Notes: generated from the letters alone by a model not told the origin. A stretch of 15,392 nt of DNA from Intestinibacter sp034113885 (GCF_034113885.1 NZ_JAXEWM010000087.1:1-15392); one strand, 5' to 3'. Shown: positions 6,458 through 14,659, numbered from the stretch's first letter. Made by a program: numbers and translations.

Positions 6458-8092
6458 ATGTTAGACATAAAAATAATAAATGGAATTATAGTAGATGGTT
6501 CTGGAAAAGAAGCTTATAAAGCAGATTTAGGAATAATAGGAGATAAAATAGAAAAAATAGGAGATCTATCTGGTGAAGATACAAAAACTATAATAGATGC
6601 AAAAGGACAAGTTGTATCACCAGGATTTATAGATATGCATACTCATTCAGATATGTCTTTAGTATATGATAGAAACGCATGCAGTAGAATACGTTCAGGT
6701 GTAACAACAGATGTTATAGGAAACTGTGGTATAGGTGTGGCACCAGTAAAAGAAGAAAACAGACAATTATTACTTGATTATCTAGGAACAAGAATAGTTG
6801 GAAGTATGCCAGTTAAATTAGAGTTACCATGGAGTAGCTATGAAAGCTATGTTAAATACATGGAAGAAAATCCACCAGCAGTAAATGTAGCACCACTTCT
6901 AGCTCAAGGACCAATTAGAATATATGAGATGGGATTCTCTAAAGAAGAACCAACTGACAAAGAATTAGAAAATATGGTCGAATTAGCAGATGAATGTATG
7001 CAAGAAGGACCTCTAGGAATGACTTCAGGTCTTGTATATTTACCAGGTGAATATACTACACAAAATGAATTAGTAGAGCTTTGCAAAAAAGTCGCTAAAT
7101 ACGATGGCTTCTATGCAACTCATATGAGAAATGAAGGAGATGAAATATTTGAAGCAATGGATGAAGCTATAGATGTAGCTAAAAAATCAGGTGTAAGACT
7201 TCATATATCTCACTTAAAATGTTTAGGACATAAAAACTTTGGACAAACAGATAAATTATTTGCAAAAATAAACAAGGCTAGAGAAGAAGGAGTTAAAATG
7301 TCATTTGACGTTTATCCATACAATGCAGGAATGACTTCTCTATCAGCATTACTACCTCCTTGGATGTTTGAAGGTGGAGTAGACAAAATGGTAGATAGAT
7401 TAACTGATGAAAAAAATAGAAAGCAAATAGTTCACGATATAGAAAATGGATTACCAGGATGGCAAAACTTCGGTGGAAGCTTACGTTCATGGGATGATGT
7501 AACAATAGTTTCAGTTACTAAGGATGAAGATTCATGGATGGAAGGAATGAAATTAACTGAAATAGCAGCTAAATGGGATAAAGATGTATACAATACAATG
7601 TTTGACATACTTTACAAAGAAAATGGTAGAGTTCAAATAACAGTAGTATTGATGGATGAAAAGGATGTAGAAACTATCTTATGCCATCCAGATTCAATGG
7701 TAGGATCTGACTCAATGAGCTTAGCTACAGAAGGATTATTAGCTAAAACAAGTACTCACCCAAGAGCATTTGGTACACAAGCTAAGGTTTTAGGTGAATT
7801 TGTAAGAGAAAAGAAATGCTTCTCTCTTGAAGAAGGAGTTAAGAAATTAACTTATAATATAGCTAAAATATTAAAATTAGAAGATAGAGGATTAATAAAA
7901 GAAGGAAACTTCGCAGATATAGTAATATTTAACCCAGACACTATAAAAGATATGGCTACATACAAGGATCCAAAACAATATCCAGTTGGAATAGATACAG
8001 TACTTGTAAATGGGGTAGTTGCATTTAAAGATGGTGAACAATTAGATGTGTTACCAGGAAGATTCTTAAAAAATTCTTTTGCAAGTAAATAA
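6458..8092 (+). CDS. N-acyl-D-amino-acid deacylase, paralogue 2
   Basis: The second of three tandem D-aminoacylase-family amidohydrolases (544 residues). All metal ligands are present at the same positions as in paralogue 1: His61, His63, Cys90, His222, His252, Asp418, and the THPRAFGT motif near 433-440. Residues 83-125 are identical in all three copies. The copies differ near the active site, for example SHLKCLGHKN here against SHLKAMGYKN in copy 1 and SHLKLSGKPN in copy 3, and GSLRSWDDV near 340-348. This suggests different side-chain preferences (inference). The RBS AAAAGGAGG (6441-6449) is strong and lies just after a terminator. Paralogue 3 begins 30 bp downstream, so these two form one translational block. 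The product is a free D-amino acid; no racemase or D-amino-acid oxidase is in the window. Confidence 0.9.
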   Translation: MLDIKIINGIIVDGSGKEAYKADLGIIGDKIEKIGDLSGEDTKTIIDAKGQVVSPGFIDMHTHSDMSLVYDRNACSRIRSGVTTDVIGNCGIGVAPVKEENRQLLLDYLGTRIVGSMPVKLELPWSSYESYVKYMEENPPAVNVAPLLAQGPIRIYEMGFSKEEPTDKELENMVELADECMQEGPLGMTSGLVYLPGEYTTQNELVELCKKVAKYDGFYATHMRNEGDEIFEAMDEAIDVAKKSGVRLHISHLKCLGHKNFGQTDKLFAKINKAREEGVKMSFDVYPYNAGMTSLSALLPPWMFEGGVDKMVDRLTDEKNRKQIVHDIENGLPGWQNFGGSLRSWDDVTIVSVTKDEDSWMEGMKLTEIAAKWDKDVYNTMFDILYKENGRVQITVVLMDEKDVETILCHPDSMVGSDSMSLATEGLLAKTSTHPRAFGTQAKVLGEFVREKKCFSLEEGVKKLTYNIAKILKLEDRGLIKEGNFADIVIFNPDTIKDMATYKDPKQYPVGIDTVLVNGVVAFKDGEQLDVLPGRFLKNSFASK

Positions 8093-8122
8093 TATGAAAT
8101 TAATGATTTATAGGAGTCCGTT

Positions 8123-9760
8123 ATGTTTGACTTAAAAATAATTAATGGAAAAATAGTAGATGGTTCAGGTGAAACAGCGTACAAAGGTGATATAGGAATA
8201 ATAGGAGAAAAAATAGTAGAAATAGGCGATTTATCAAATAAAGAAGCCAAAACTACTATAGATGCAAATAAAAAAGTAGTATCACCTGGATTTATAGATA
8301 TACATACACATTCTGATATGTCTTTAGTATACGATAGATATGCCAGAAGTAGAATATACACAGGTGTAACAACAGATGTCATAGGAAACTGTGGTATAGG
8401 AGTGGCACCAGTAAAAGAAGAAAATAGACAATTATTATTAGACTATCTAGGAACAAGAATAGTTGGAAGTATGCCAGTAAAGCTTGAACTACCTTGGGAT
8501 ACTTATGCAAGCTACATTAAATACATGGAGGAAAATCCTCCAGCAGTAAATGTAGCACCGCTTCTAGCACAAGGGGCGATAAGAATTCACGAAATGGGAT
8601 TTTCAAAAGAAGATCCAACTGATGAACAACTTCAAAATATGATTGATTTAACTGAAGAATGCTTCAAATGTGGAGCATTGGGATTGACTTCAGGTCTTGT
8701 ATATCTGCCAGGAGAATTTACATCACAAAAAGAGCTTATAGAGCTAAATAAAGTTACTAAAAAATACGGTGGATTTTATGCAACTCATATGAGAAATGAA
8801 GGTGATGATATAGAAAAGGCAATGGACGAGGCTATAGATGTCTGCAGACAATCAGGAGCATCACTTGAAATATCACATTTAAAATTATCAGGTAAGCCTA
8901 ATTTTGGAAAAACTGATATGTTATTCGATAAAATAGAAAAGGCTAGAAAAGAAGGCTTAGACGTGACTTTTGATGTATATCCATACAACTCTGGAATGAC
9001 TTCACTATCAGCTTTGATGCCACCATGGACATTTGAAGGTGGAGTAGACAAGATGATAGAGAGAATTAAGCTTCCAGAAAACAGAGAGAAAATAATTCAC
9101 GATATAGAAAATGGTCTACCAGGATGGCAAAACTTTGCAAGTATAGTTAAATCTGTTCCAGGAATAATGATAGCGTCTGTTGTCAAAGACGAGGATTCTT
9201 GGATGGAAGGTAAAACTCTAGAAGAAATAAGTAAAGAGCTTGGTATAGATGATATATATACAACGATATTTGAAATTCTTATAAAAGAAAATGGAAGAAT
9301 TCAAATGGTCGTTGAAGGTATGGATGAAGACGATGTTATAAAGATATTATCTAAAGATGATGTATCTGTTGGTTCAGACAGTATGAGTTTATCTCATATA
9401 GGTCTACTATCAAAGAGTAGCACTCATCCAAGAGCCTTTGGTACACCAAGTATAGTTTTAGGACATTATTCAAGAGAAAAAGGACTATTCTCTATAGAAA
9501 AGGCAGTTAGAAAATTAACTTCAAATCCAGCTAAGAGATTAGGACTTAAAGACAGGGGATTGTTAAAAGAAGGTTATTATGCAGATATAGTTATTTTTGA
9601 CGAAAATACTATAATAGATAAAGCCACATATAAAAATCCAAAGCAATATCCAGAGGGAATAGAAACAGTTTTAGTAAATGGAAATATTGCATTTAAAGAT
9701 GGAGAACAATTAGATGTATTACGTGGAAAGGTATTAAAAAATGAATATGCGTCTAAGTAA
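8123..9760 (+). CDS. N-acyl-D-amino-acid deacylase, paralogue 3
   Basis: The third tandem D-aminoacylase-family amidohydrolase (545 residues). The catalytic and metal residues are intact: His61/His63 in IDIHTHSD, Cys90, His222, His252, and Asp419 (shifted by one because of a one-residue insertion near 375). It is the most divergent copy around the predicted pocket: SLEISHLKLSGKPN after position 246, FASIVKSVPGIMIASV near 338-352, and SLSHIGLLSKSSTHPRAFGT-type sequence where copies 1 and 2 have LATEG. A distinct substrate range is therefore likely, but not proven. It uses a weaker RBS (TAGGAG, 8111-8116) and sits 30 bp after copy 2 and 36 bp before the M20 gene. Its synonymous codons differ freely from the other copies, so the duplication is not recent. 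Confidence 0.9.
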   Translation: MFDLKIINGKIVDGSGETAYKGDIGIIGEKIVEIGDLSNKEAKTTIDANKKVVSPGFIDIHTHSDMSLVYDRYARSRIYTGVTTDVIGNCGIGVAPVKEENRQLLLDYLGTRIVGSMPVKLELPWDTYASYIKYMEENPPAVNVAPLLAQGAIRIHEMGFSKEDPTDEQLQNMIDLTEECFKCGALGLTSGLVYLPGEFTSQKELIELNKVTKKYGGFYATHMRNEGDDIEKAMDEAIDVCRQSGASLEISHLKLSGKPNFGKTDMLFDKIEKARKEGLDVTFDVYPYNSGMTSLSALMPPWTFEGGVDKMIERIKLPENREKIIHDIENGLPGWQNFASIVKSVPGIMIASVVKDEDSWMEGKTLEEISKELGIDDIYTTIFEILIKENGRIQMVVEGMDEDDVIKILSKDDVSVGSDSMSLSHIGLLSKSSTHPRAFGTPSIVLGHYSREKGLFSIEKAVRKLTSNPAKRLGLKDRGLLKEGYYADIVIFDENTIIDKATYKNPKQYPEGIETVLVNGNIAFKDGEQLDVLRGKVLKNEYASK

Positions 9761-9796
9761 TTAAATTTATATAGAATGTTATAGAGGGAGAGTTAA

Positions 9797-10969
9797 ATGG
9801 AAAAGGTATTAAAACAAGTTTATGATTATATCGATAGTCAAAAAGACGCGATGGTAGAAACTTTAGGAGAAGTAGTAAATATAGAAAGTTATGGTTATTC
9901 AAAAGAAGATGTAAATAAAGTAGCTATAAAATTCAAAGAATTATTTGAAGCTGAAGGTCTTTGCTGTAAATTAATACCAGCAGAACCTAATGGGTACTGT
10001 TTATCAGGTATATTAGGTAAAGACAGACCAGGAAAACCAATCATATTCTCAGGACATATGGATACAGCTTTAGAAATAGGAACTTTAGCAAAAAGACCAT
10101 TTAAAGTAGTAGATGGAAAAGCTGAAGGTATAGGTGTTCTCGATATGAAAGGTGGTATAGTAATAGCTCTTTATGTAATAAAGGCTCTAAATTCTATAGG
10201 ATACGATGAAAGACCTATAAAAGTAATATTTGCAGGAGACGAAGAAGCTAACCATATAGGATCAAATGCTCCAGAAATAATGATGGCAGAAGCTAAAGGC
10301 GGACTTTGTGCATTTAATATGGAAACAGGATTAATAGACAACGCTATCTGTGTAGGTAGAAGAGGTAGAATAGGTGTACAACTTGAAGTTACAGGAGTAT
10401 CTTCTCATGCTGGTAACGACTTTGCATCAGGAAGAAATGCAATAGCTGAAATGGCTTATAAAATAATCGATGTTCAAAAAATAACTGACTTAGAAGCTGG
10501 AATATCTTGTTCTACTACTTTAATAAACGGTGGACATAGTGCAAATGCTATACCATCAAAATGTACTATAGATATAGACATAAGATTTAATAAGGTTTCT
10601 CAATTAGATGAAATAAAAGCTAAATTAGAAGCTATAGCTAAGAACCAAGTTATAGATCAAACTTCTTGTGAAGTTAGATATATAAGCAAAATGATGCCTT
10701 ATGAAACAACTGAAGATACTATGAGATTATATAATTTTATAAAAGATACTGCTGAAGAATTTGGATTTAGAGAATTTGGATACAGAACAGTTGGAGGAGC
10801 TTCAGATGCAAGCTACTTAACTATAGCAGGTGTTCCAACATTATGTTCTTGTGGTGTTGTAGGTGAATGGAACCATACTATGCGTGAATATGCAATAGTA
10901 GACACTATGTATGAAAGAGCAAAATTATATGCAACAGCAATATTAAATATAGCTAAATTTGAAAAATAG
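9797..10969 (+). CDS. M20-family metallopeptidase/deacylase (ArgE/DapE type)
   Basis: A cytoplasmic di-zinc hydrolase of the ArgE/DapE/CPG2 group that cleaves N-acyl-amino acids or small peptides. In the 390 residues: FSGHMDTA (His87, Asp89), bridging Asp116 in VLDMKGG, the catalytic pair Glu149/Glu150 in GDEEANH, a metal Glu176 in NMETG, the dimerisation-domain histidine His204 in SSHAG, GGASDAS (333-339), and the terminal ligand His360 in EWNHTM. The set is complete, so the enzyme should be active. The RBS is AGAGGGAGA at about 9783. It lies 36 bp behind deacylase 3 and ends at a large terminator hairpin, so it is probably the last gene of that transcript. It may handle L- or peptide substrates beside the D-specific deacylases. 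The substrate is unknown. Confidence 0.9.
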   Translation: MEKVLKQVYDYIDSQKDAMVETLGEVVNIESYGYSKEDVNKVAIKFKELFEAEGLCCKLIPAEPNGYCLSGILGKDRPGKPIIFSGHMDTALEIGTLAKRPFKVVDGKAEGIGVLDMKGGIVIALYVIKALNSIGYDERPIKVIFAGDEEANHIGSNAPEIMMAEAKGGLCAFNMETGLIDNAICVGRRGRIGVQLEVTGVSSHAGNDFASGRNAIAEMAYKIIDVQKITDLEAGISCSTTLINGGHSANAIPSKCTIDIDIRFNKVSQLDEIKAKLEAIAKNQVIDQTSCEVRYISKMMPYETTEDTMRLYNFIKDTAEEFGFREFGYRTVGGASDASYLTIAGVPTLCSCGVVGEWNHTMREYAIVDTMYERAKLYATAILNIAKFEK

Positions 10970-10989
10970 TAAATAGAATATAATTTTAA

Positions 10990-11046
10990 TTTATCGTAAT
11001 TATATATTAAATTATACTTTAATATATAATTACGATAAAAGTTTTT
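10990..11046 (+). terminator. Long hairpin terminator after the M20 gene
   Basis: A perfect 22-bp stem (10990-11011 with 11018-11039) with the 6-nt loop TTATAC is followed by five T residues (11042-11046). Although AT-rich, the stem is unusually long and ends only 21 bp after the M20 stop. It should end the deacylase-M20 transcript, leaving the transporter gene with its own promoter in 11047-11160. Confidence 0.8.
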
Positions 11047-11177
11047 AAATAAAAATAAGATTTATGTGTAGAAGTAATATCCATGTTATGATATATTATA
11101 TTAAATTAATTTATTTAATTTATAAATCAAATATATTGAAAATTTGCAAAATTCAGAAAATAAAAGGGGGTATTATC

Positions 11178-12587
11178 TTGGAAGCAAATAAGAAAAATTT
11201 AAACGTCGAAAAGAAAAGAGGATTTAAGGTTCCAAATGCTTATATCATAGTCATAGGAATTATGATTTTTGTATCGATATTGACTTATATAGTTCCAGCT
11301 GGTAAATACGCTGAAATAACAACAGCATCAGGAACAACAGTATTAGATCCAAATTCATTTACTTATGTTGAACAACAAGGTATAAGCTTATGGCAATTCT
11401 TTACTGCATTTTATGCAGGGCTTCAAAAGAACCAAGCAATTATATTTTTCCTATTCTTATTAGGAGGATACTTTAAAATAATAATCGATACAAAGGCTGT
11501 AGACGGCTTTATATCATTATTAATTGATAAGCTAGGAAATAAAGTATTAATAACTATACCAATATTGATGCTAGTAATGTCTTTATTAGGAGATGCAGGT
11601 GTTTTAATAAATCCAGTTGTAGCATTTATTCCAATAGGAATACTACTTGCAAACAGATTAAAATTAGACCCAATATGTGCAGTAGCAGTTACTTTCGTAG
11701 CAGCATATCAAGGATTTTCTACAACACAATTATGTGGACCTACATTACAAACAGCTCAAGCTATAGCTGAATTACCTGTTTTATCAGGATTTGGATATAG
11801 ATTTGTAATATGGGCGATAGTATTTGTAGCAACAGCATTATATACTATGCGTTATGCTAAGAAGGTGTCACAAGATCCAACTAAGAGCTTAGTTTACGGT
11901 GACTATGAAATAATGGAAGTCAAAGAAGATGAAATAACTAAATTCGAAGCTAGACATGGAATAATAATGTTAATTATGCTAGTAGGATTTGGTATATATT
12001 CATATGGAGCTGTTAAATACAGCTGGGGTATGGATTATATGGCAGCTATATTCTTCATAGTAGGAGTATCTGGAGGTATAGTAGGAGGATTAAACGGAGA
12101 TCAAATAGTTAAATCTTTCGTAGATGGTTGTAAAGAAATGTGTTTCTCAGCTATGTTAATGGGATGTGCAGCAGCAATATCAATATTACTTTCAGAAGGA
12201 AGTATATTACATACTATAACACATGCATTTGCATTATTCTTACAAAACTTCCCAGCATATATATCAGCACCACTTATGTATGTAGCAAATGTACTTGTTA
12301 ACTTCTTCGTATCATCAGGTTCAGGACAAGCAGTTGTAGTAATGCCAATAATGGCTCCACTTGCAGATTTAGTAGGAGTAACTAGACAATTAGCAGTTTG
12401 TGCATATCAATTTGGGGATGGATTATCAAACTGTATATTCCCTACAAATGGAACAATGATGGCTTGTATAGCATTAGCTGGTGTAAAATATGAAAAATGG
12501 TTAAAATGGATATTACCACTATTTGTTATATGGTCAGTAATAATAATGATAGCACTTATGATAGGTGTTATGATAGGTATAGCATAA
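11178..12587 (+). CDS. YfcC-family (DcuC/IT superfamily) transporter
   Basis: A 469-residue polytopic inner-membrane carrier with about 12 hydrophobic segments. The N-terminal RGFKVPNAYIIVIGIM followed by TYIVPAGKYAE is typical of YfcC/C4-dicarboxylate-carrier-like proteins. The C-terminal region (414-445) has the FPTNG and YEKWLKW motifs also seen in that family. I choose the TTG at 11178 because it has a strong AAAAGGGGG RBS (11162-11170) and gives the family's usual short N-terminus. The in-frame ATG at 11064 would add 38 residues of low-complexity AT-coded sequence with no RBS. Relatives are often annotated as C4-dicarboxylate, basic amino acid or peptide carriers. Next to deacylases it may import acyl-amino acids or exchange products. 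The cargo is inferred. Confidence 0.85.
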   Translation: MEANKKNLNVEKKRGFKVPNAYIIVIGIMIFVSILTYIVPAGKYAEITTASGTTVLDPNSFTYVEQQGISLWQFFTAFYAGLQKNQAIIFFLFLLGGYFKIIIDTKAVDGFISLLIDKLGNKVLITIPILMLVMSLLGDAGVLINPVVAFIPIGILLANRLKLDPICAVAVTFVAAYQGFSTTQLCGPTLQTAQAIAELPVLSGFGYRFVIWAIVFVATALYTMRYAKKVSQDPTKSLVYGDYEIMEVKEDEITKFEARHGIIMLIMLVGFGIYSYGAVKYSWGMDYMAAIFFIVGVSGGIVGGLNGDQIVKSFVDGCKEMCFSAMLMGCAAAISILLSEGSILHTITHAFALFLQNFPAYISAPLMYVANVLVNFFVSSGSGQAVVVMPIMAPLADLVGVTRQLAVCAYQFGDGLSNCIFPTNGTMMACIALAGVKYEKWLKWILPLFVIWSVIIMIALMIGVMIGIA

Positions 12588-12621
12588 TGTATCTAATAAA
12601 TTTTTCCTTATAAAATAAATG

Positions 12622-12668
12622 CAAAAAAGGTATATGAGATAAGCGAATTATCCTATATACCTTTTTTG
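12622..12668. terminator. Bidirectional terminator between the convergent transporter and regulator genes
   Basis: CAAAAAAGGTATA (12622-12634) pairs with TATACCTTTTTTG (12656-12668), and an inner helix GATAA/TTATC (12638-12642, 12648-12652) caps it. Six T residues end the + strand arm and six A residues begin it, so it reads as a terminator from both sides. It sits between the convergent yfcC-like and regulator genes. Confidence 0.88.
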
Positions 12669-12687
12669 TATAGAGTTATATATTAGT

Positions 12688-14019
12688 TTAAAAATCAAAT
12701 TGGATAATTCGGCTCGGTCTTCCAGTATCATTTACTATTTTTTTGCCGACTATCTTACAGTATCCACTTAATTCTAATTTACTTACAATACGGTTAATAC
12801 TTCTAATAGACAGGTTACATGCTTCTGCTAATTCTTTAGAAGTAAAGTGATTTTTTTTGTATTTAGTGACGACATTGTAAAGTAAAAAAACTGTGTTTAT
12901 ACTTACGCCAGAGGTTTGAGAAATTGAAGATAGCTTTTTATCTATTAAATTGTCGTCTGATGAGCTATCTATCTCGTTAGGCATTATAGGGCCTTCAACT
13001 TTATTGTTTTCGTATACTATATAAGCTGTATTTTTATTATGTTGTTTTGCTTTAATCATTCCAGAGTTTGCATTATACTTTGCATCCTGTGCTGTTGAAC
13101 CATAGCCTATACCGATTGATACTGTGTGCAGAGAATGCTCATCTATTTCATTTAATAGAGAAATATTTTTAAAATTATCTGTTTCTAATTCCAATATATT
13201 TTTTGTAGAAAAAAGTAAATATGTATTGGAAGAAGCCTCTACAACTGCTGCTTTTATGTCTTGAGCGAACTTATAAATCATTTCCAAGACAGACATTTTT
13301 TCGTGTATATAATGGTATTCGTCCTTACTGATTACAGAGTACTCGCTCGGCAAATCGATTTCGATTGAAAGTATAACTATTTTACTCTTTTGATTTTGCT
13401 TAGCCTCGTATTTTAAATATAGCTTAGAGATAGTCTCCCTTATTACAGCACGAGAAGGATATGCAGTAAAGCAGTGAATTCCATCTTTTTTAAGCATTTT
13501 ATCGACTGTATGAAGTGCTGTTATAATACAGGTTCTATCATCTTTTAAGTAATTTTTTTTATGGAAGTTAAAAACCTGCTGATTATATTTAGTTTTTCCA
13601 ACCTCGTCATTTATATGAAGAGGCTCGTCTTTTATTAAAGATACATTTATATTATCGAAGTCAAATGATAAATCGGTATAAGCCTCTTTTATTAATTCAT
13701 AAGAAAAAGTATCACAGCTTATATTTTTTATATCATAGTTCAATAATGAGGCACTTAAAAGAGCATTTGTAAAAGAAGAAACATGTCTTGGAAAGTAATC
13801 CCACAAGCAGTCGATCTTTAAATATTGTTTAGAATAAGAATACGCACTTAAACCTCCAAATAATAAAGCGTCATAGTCTTTAGGTATACTTTTAATCATA
13901 TCTGCACTTTCTTTATAATCGTTATATAGGAGTTCGATTAATTCAATATCGTTGAATTCTTTAACTACTTCTCTGGCTTTATTCATAATAACTATTGGTG
14001 CAACTAATGCTATTTTCAA
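12688..14019 (-). CDS. Transcriptional regulator: PrpR_N-like sensor, degenerate GGDEF-like domain, winged HTH
   Basis: A 443-residue predicted DNA-binding regulator. Residues 1-125 look like a PrpR_N/PocR-like ligand-sensing fold (YDALLFGGLSAYSYSK at 49-64, then a segment ending in FTNALLSASLL). Residues ~211-336 resemble a GGDEF domain by the pattern SIGIGYG (301-307), then an A-x-x-N-A-x-x-x-M-x-x-AK series and N-x-x-YIVY, but the GGDEF signature itself is absent, so no cyclase activity is expected. Residues ~372-441 form a winged helix (FTSKELAEACNLSIRSINRIVSKL, split here for length; wing TGRPSRIIQF). The start is TTG (14019-14017) with GGAGTG at 14030-14025. It is convergent with the deacylase-transporter block and likely controls it in response to a pathway compound (inference). 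The domain calls are by eye. Confidence 0.75.
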   Translation of the reverse strand: MKIALVAPIVIMNKAREVVKEFNDIELIELLYNDYKESADMIKSIPKDYDALLFGGLSAYSYSKQYLKIDCLWDYFPRHVSSFTNALLSASLLNYDIKNISCDTFSYELIKEAYTDLSFDFDNINVSLIKDEPLHINDEVGKTKYNQQVFNFHKKNYLKDDRTCIITALHTVDKMLKKDGIHCFTAYPSRAVIRETISKLYLKYEAKQNQKSKIVILSIEIDLPSEYSVISKDEYHYIHEKMSVLEMIYKFAQDIKAAVVEASSNTYLLFSTKNILELETDNFKNISLLNEIDEHSLHTVSIGIGYGSTAQDAKYNANSGMIKAKQHNKNTAYIVYENNKVEGPIMPNEIDSSSDDNLIDKKLSSISQTSGVSINTVFLLYNVVTKYKKNHFTSKELAEACNLSIRSINRIVSKLELSGYCKIVGKKIVNDTGRPSRIIQFDF

Positions 14020-14054
14020 AAAATCACTCCAAACTATAAATTTATTATTAGCTT

Positions 14055-14083
14055 ATTTTAGCATTTCTAACAATTTAATACAA
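14055..14083 (-). promoter_or_regulatory. Promoter of the regulator gene (minus strand)
   Basis: On the minus strand TTGTAT (14083-14078) and TAAAAT (14060-14055) are 17 bp apart. The -10 box is preceded by TGC, giving an extended -10. It lies about 36 bp before the TTG start. It is divergent from the marR promoter, with about 20 bp between the two -35 boxes. Confidence 0.65.
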
Positions 14084-14102
14084 ATAAAAATTTAAATAGA
14101 TA

Positions 14103-14131
14103 TTGACACAAAAAATAAAAATAAGTAAAAT
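14103..14131 (+). promoter_or_regulatory. Sigma-A promoter of the marR-ABC operon
   Basis: TTGACA (14103-14108) and TAAAAT (14126-14131) are 17 bp apart, a near-perfect promoter 37 bp upstream of the MarR start. Its -10 box overlaps the left arm of the palindrome at 14128-14151, so binding there would block polymerase. Confidence 0.88.
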
Positions 14132-14151
14132 ATATAGCAAGCTATATATTT
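14128..14151. promoter_or_regulatory. MarR-type palindromic operator
   Basis: Two perfect 11-bp inverted arms (AAATATATAGC 14128-14138 and GCTATATATTT 14141-14151) are separated by AA. The site begins inside the -10 box and covers the expected transcription start. Its size and symmetry suit a MarR dimer, and its position implies autorepression of marR and the ABC exporter. The assignment to MarR is inferred from proximity. Confidence 0.75.
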
Positions 14152-14167
14152 AGGAGGAATAAAATTT

Positions 14168-14578
14168 ATGTTAGGTCCTATATTTAAACAAATACATATA
14201 GCTTTTGAATCTCGATGTAATAAAAATTTACAACGATACAATTTGACACAATCTCAAATGGATGTTCTTGTGTATTTAAAGCATCATGGTAGTTCTACAG
14301 TTACACAGAGGGATTTAGAGGCTGGTTTAAGATTGACAAACCCTACAATCACAGGGATTTTAAATAGGCTAGAGGATAAAAATTTAATAACTAGAGAGAC
14401 TAATTTAAATGATAGAAGATCTAAAATTATAAAAATGACAGATAAAAGCAAAATTGTACTAGAAGAAAGCTATATTGATCTTAAAGAATTAGAATCTCAA
14501 ATTATCAAAGGTTTTTCTGATGAAGAAAAGGAAGAATTAGTTGTGTTACTAAATAAAGTTTTAAATAATTTAAAATAA
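14168..14578 (+). CDS. MarR-family transcriptional repressor
   Basis: A 136-residue winged-helix regulator of typical MarR length. The DNA-binding region has LTQSQMDVLVYL (26-37), the recognition helix around LTNPTITGILNRLEDKN (56-72) and the beta-wing NDRRSKIIKMT (81-91) with the conserved Asp-Arg-Arg. Flanking N- and C-terminal helices would form the dimer interface. The RBS is AGGAGG at 14152-14157. An ABC exporter gene begins 81 bp downstream in the same direction without a clear terminator; only a small stem GTAGAG/CTCTAC near 14598-14613 lies between. The usual arrangement is a repressor that binds its own promoter and is released by a toxic or antibiotic ligand, inducing the exporter. 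The ligand is unknown. Confidence 0.93.
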   Translation: MLGPIFKQIHIAFESRCNKNLQRYNLTQSQMDVLVYLKHHGSSTVTQRDLEAGLRLTNPTITGILNRLEDKNLITRETNLNDRRSKIIKMTDKSKIVLEESYIDLKELESQIIKGFSDEEKEELVVLLNKVLNNLK

Positions 14579-14659
14579 AGACGTATATAAATAATGTAGA
14601 GAACTCTCTACTTTATTATACAAAAATAAATTTATTTATGTATTGAGGAGGTATTAATA

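Noticed and set aside
7852..8382. A 176-codon minus-strand open frame spanning the junction of deacylases 2 and 3
   Set aside because: It is the antisense of two strongly conserved coding regions and has no RBS or family resemblance. The same applies to the shorter minus-strand frames at 6096-6293, 6904-7086, 7293-7505, 8785-9051 and 14632-14844.
4625..9760. Recent gene conversion or a recent triplication among the deacylases
   Set aside because: In the protein-identical block (residues 83-125) the three genes still differ at several synonymous sites, so the identity reflects selection rather than recent copying.
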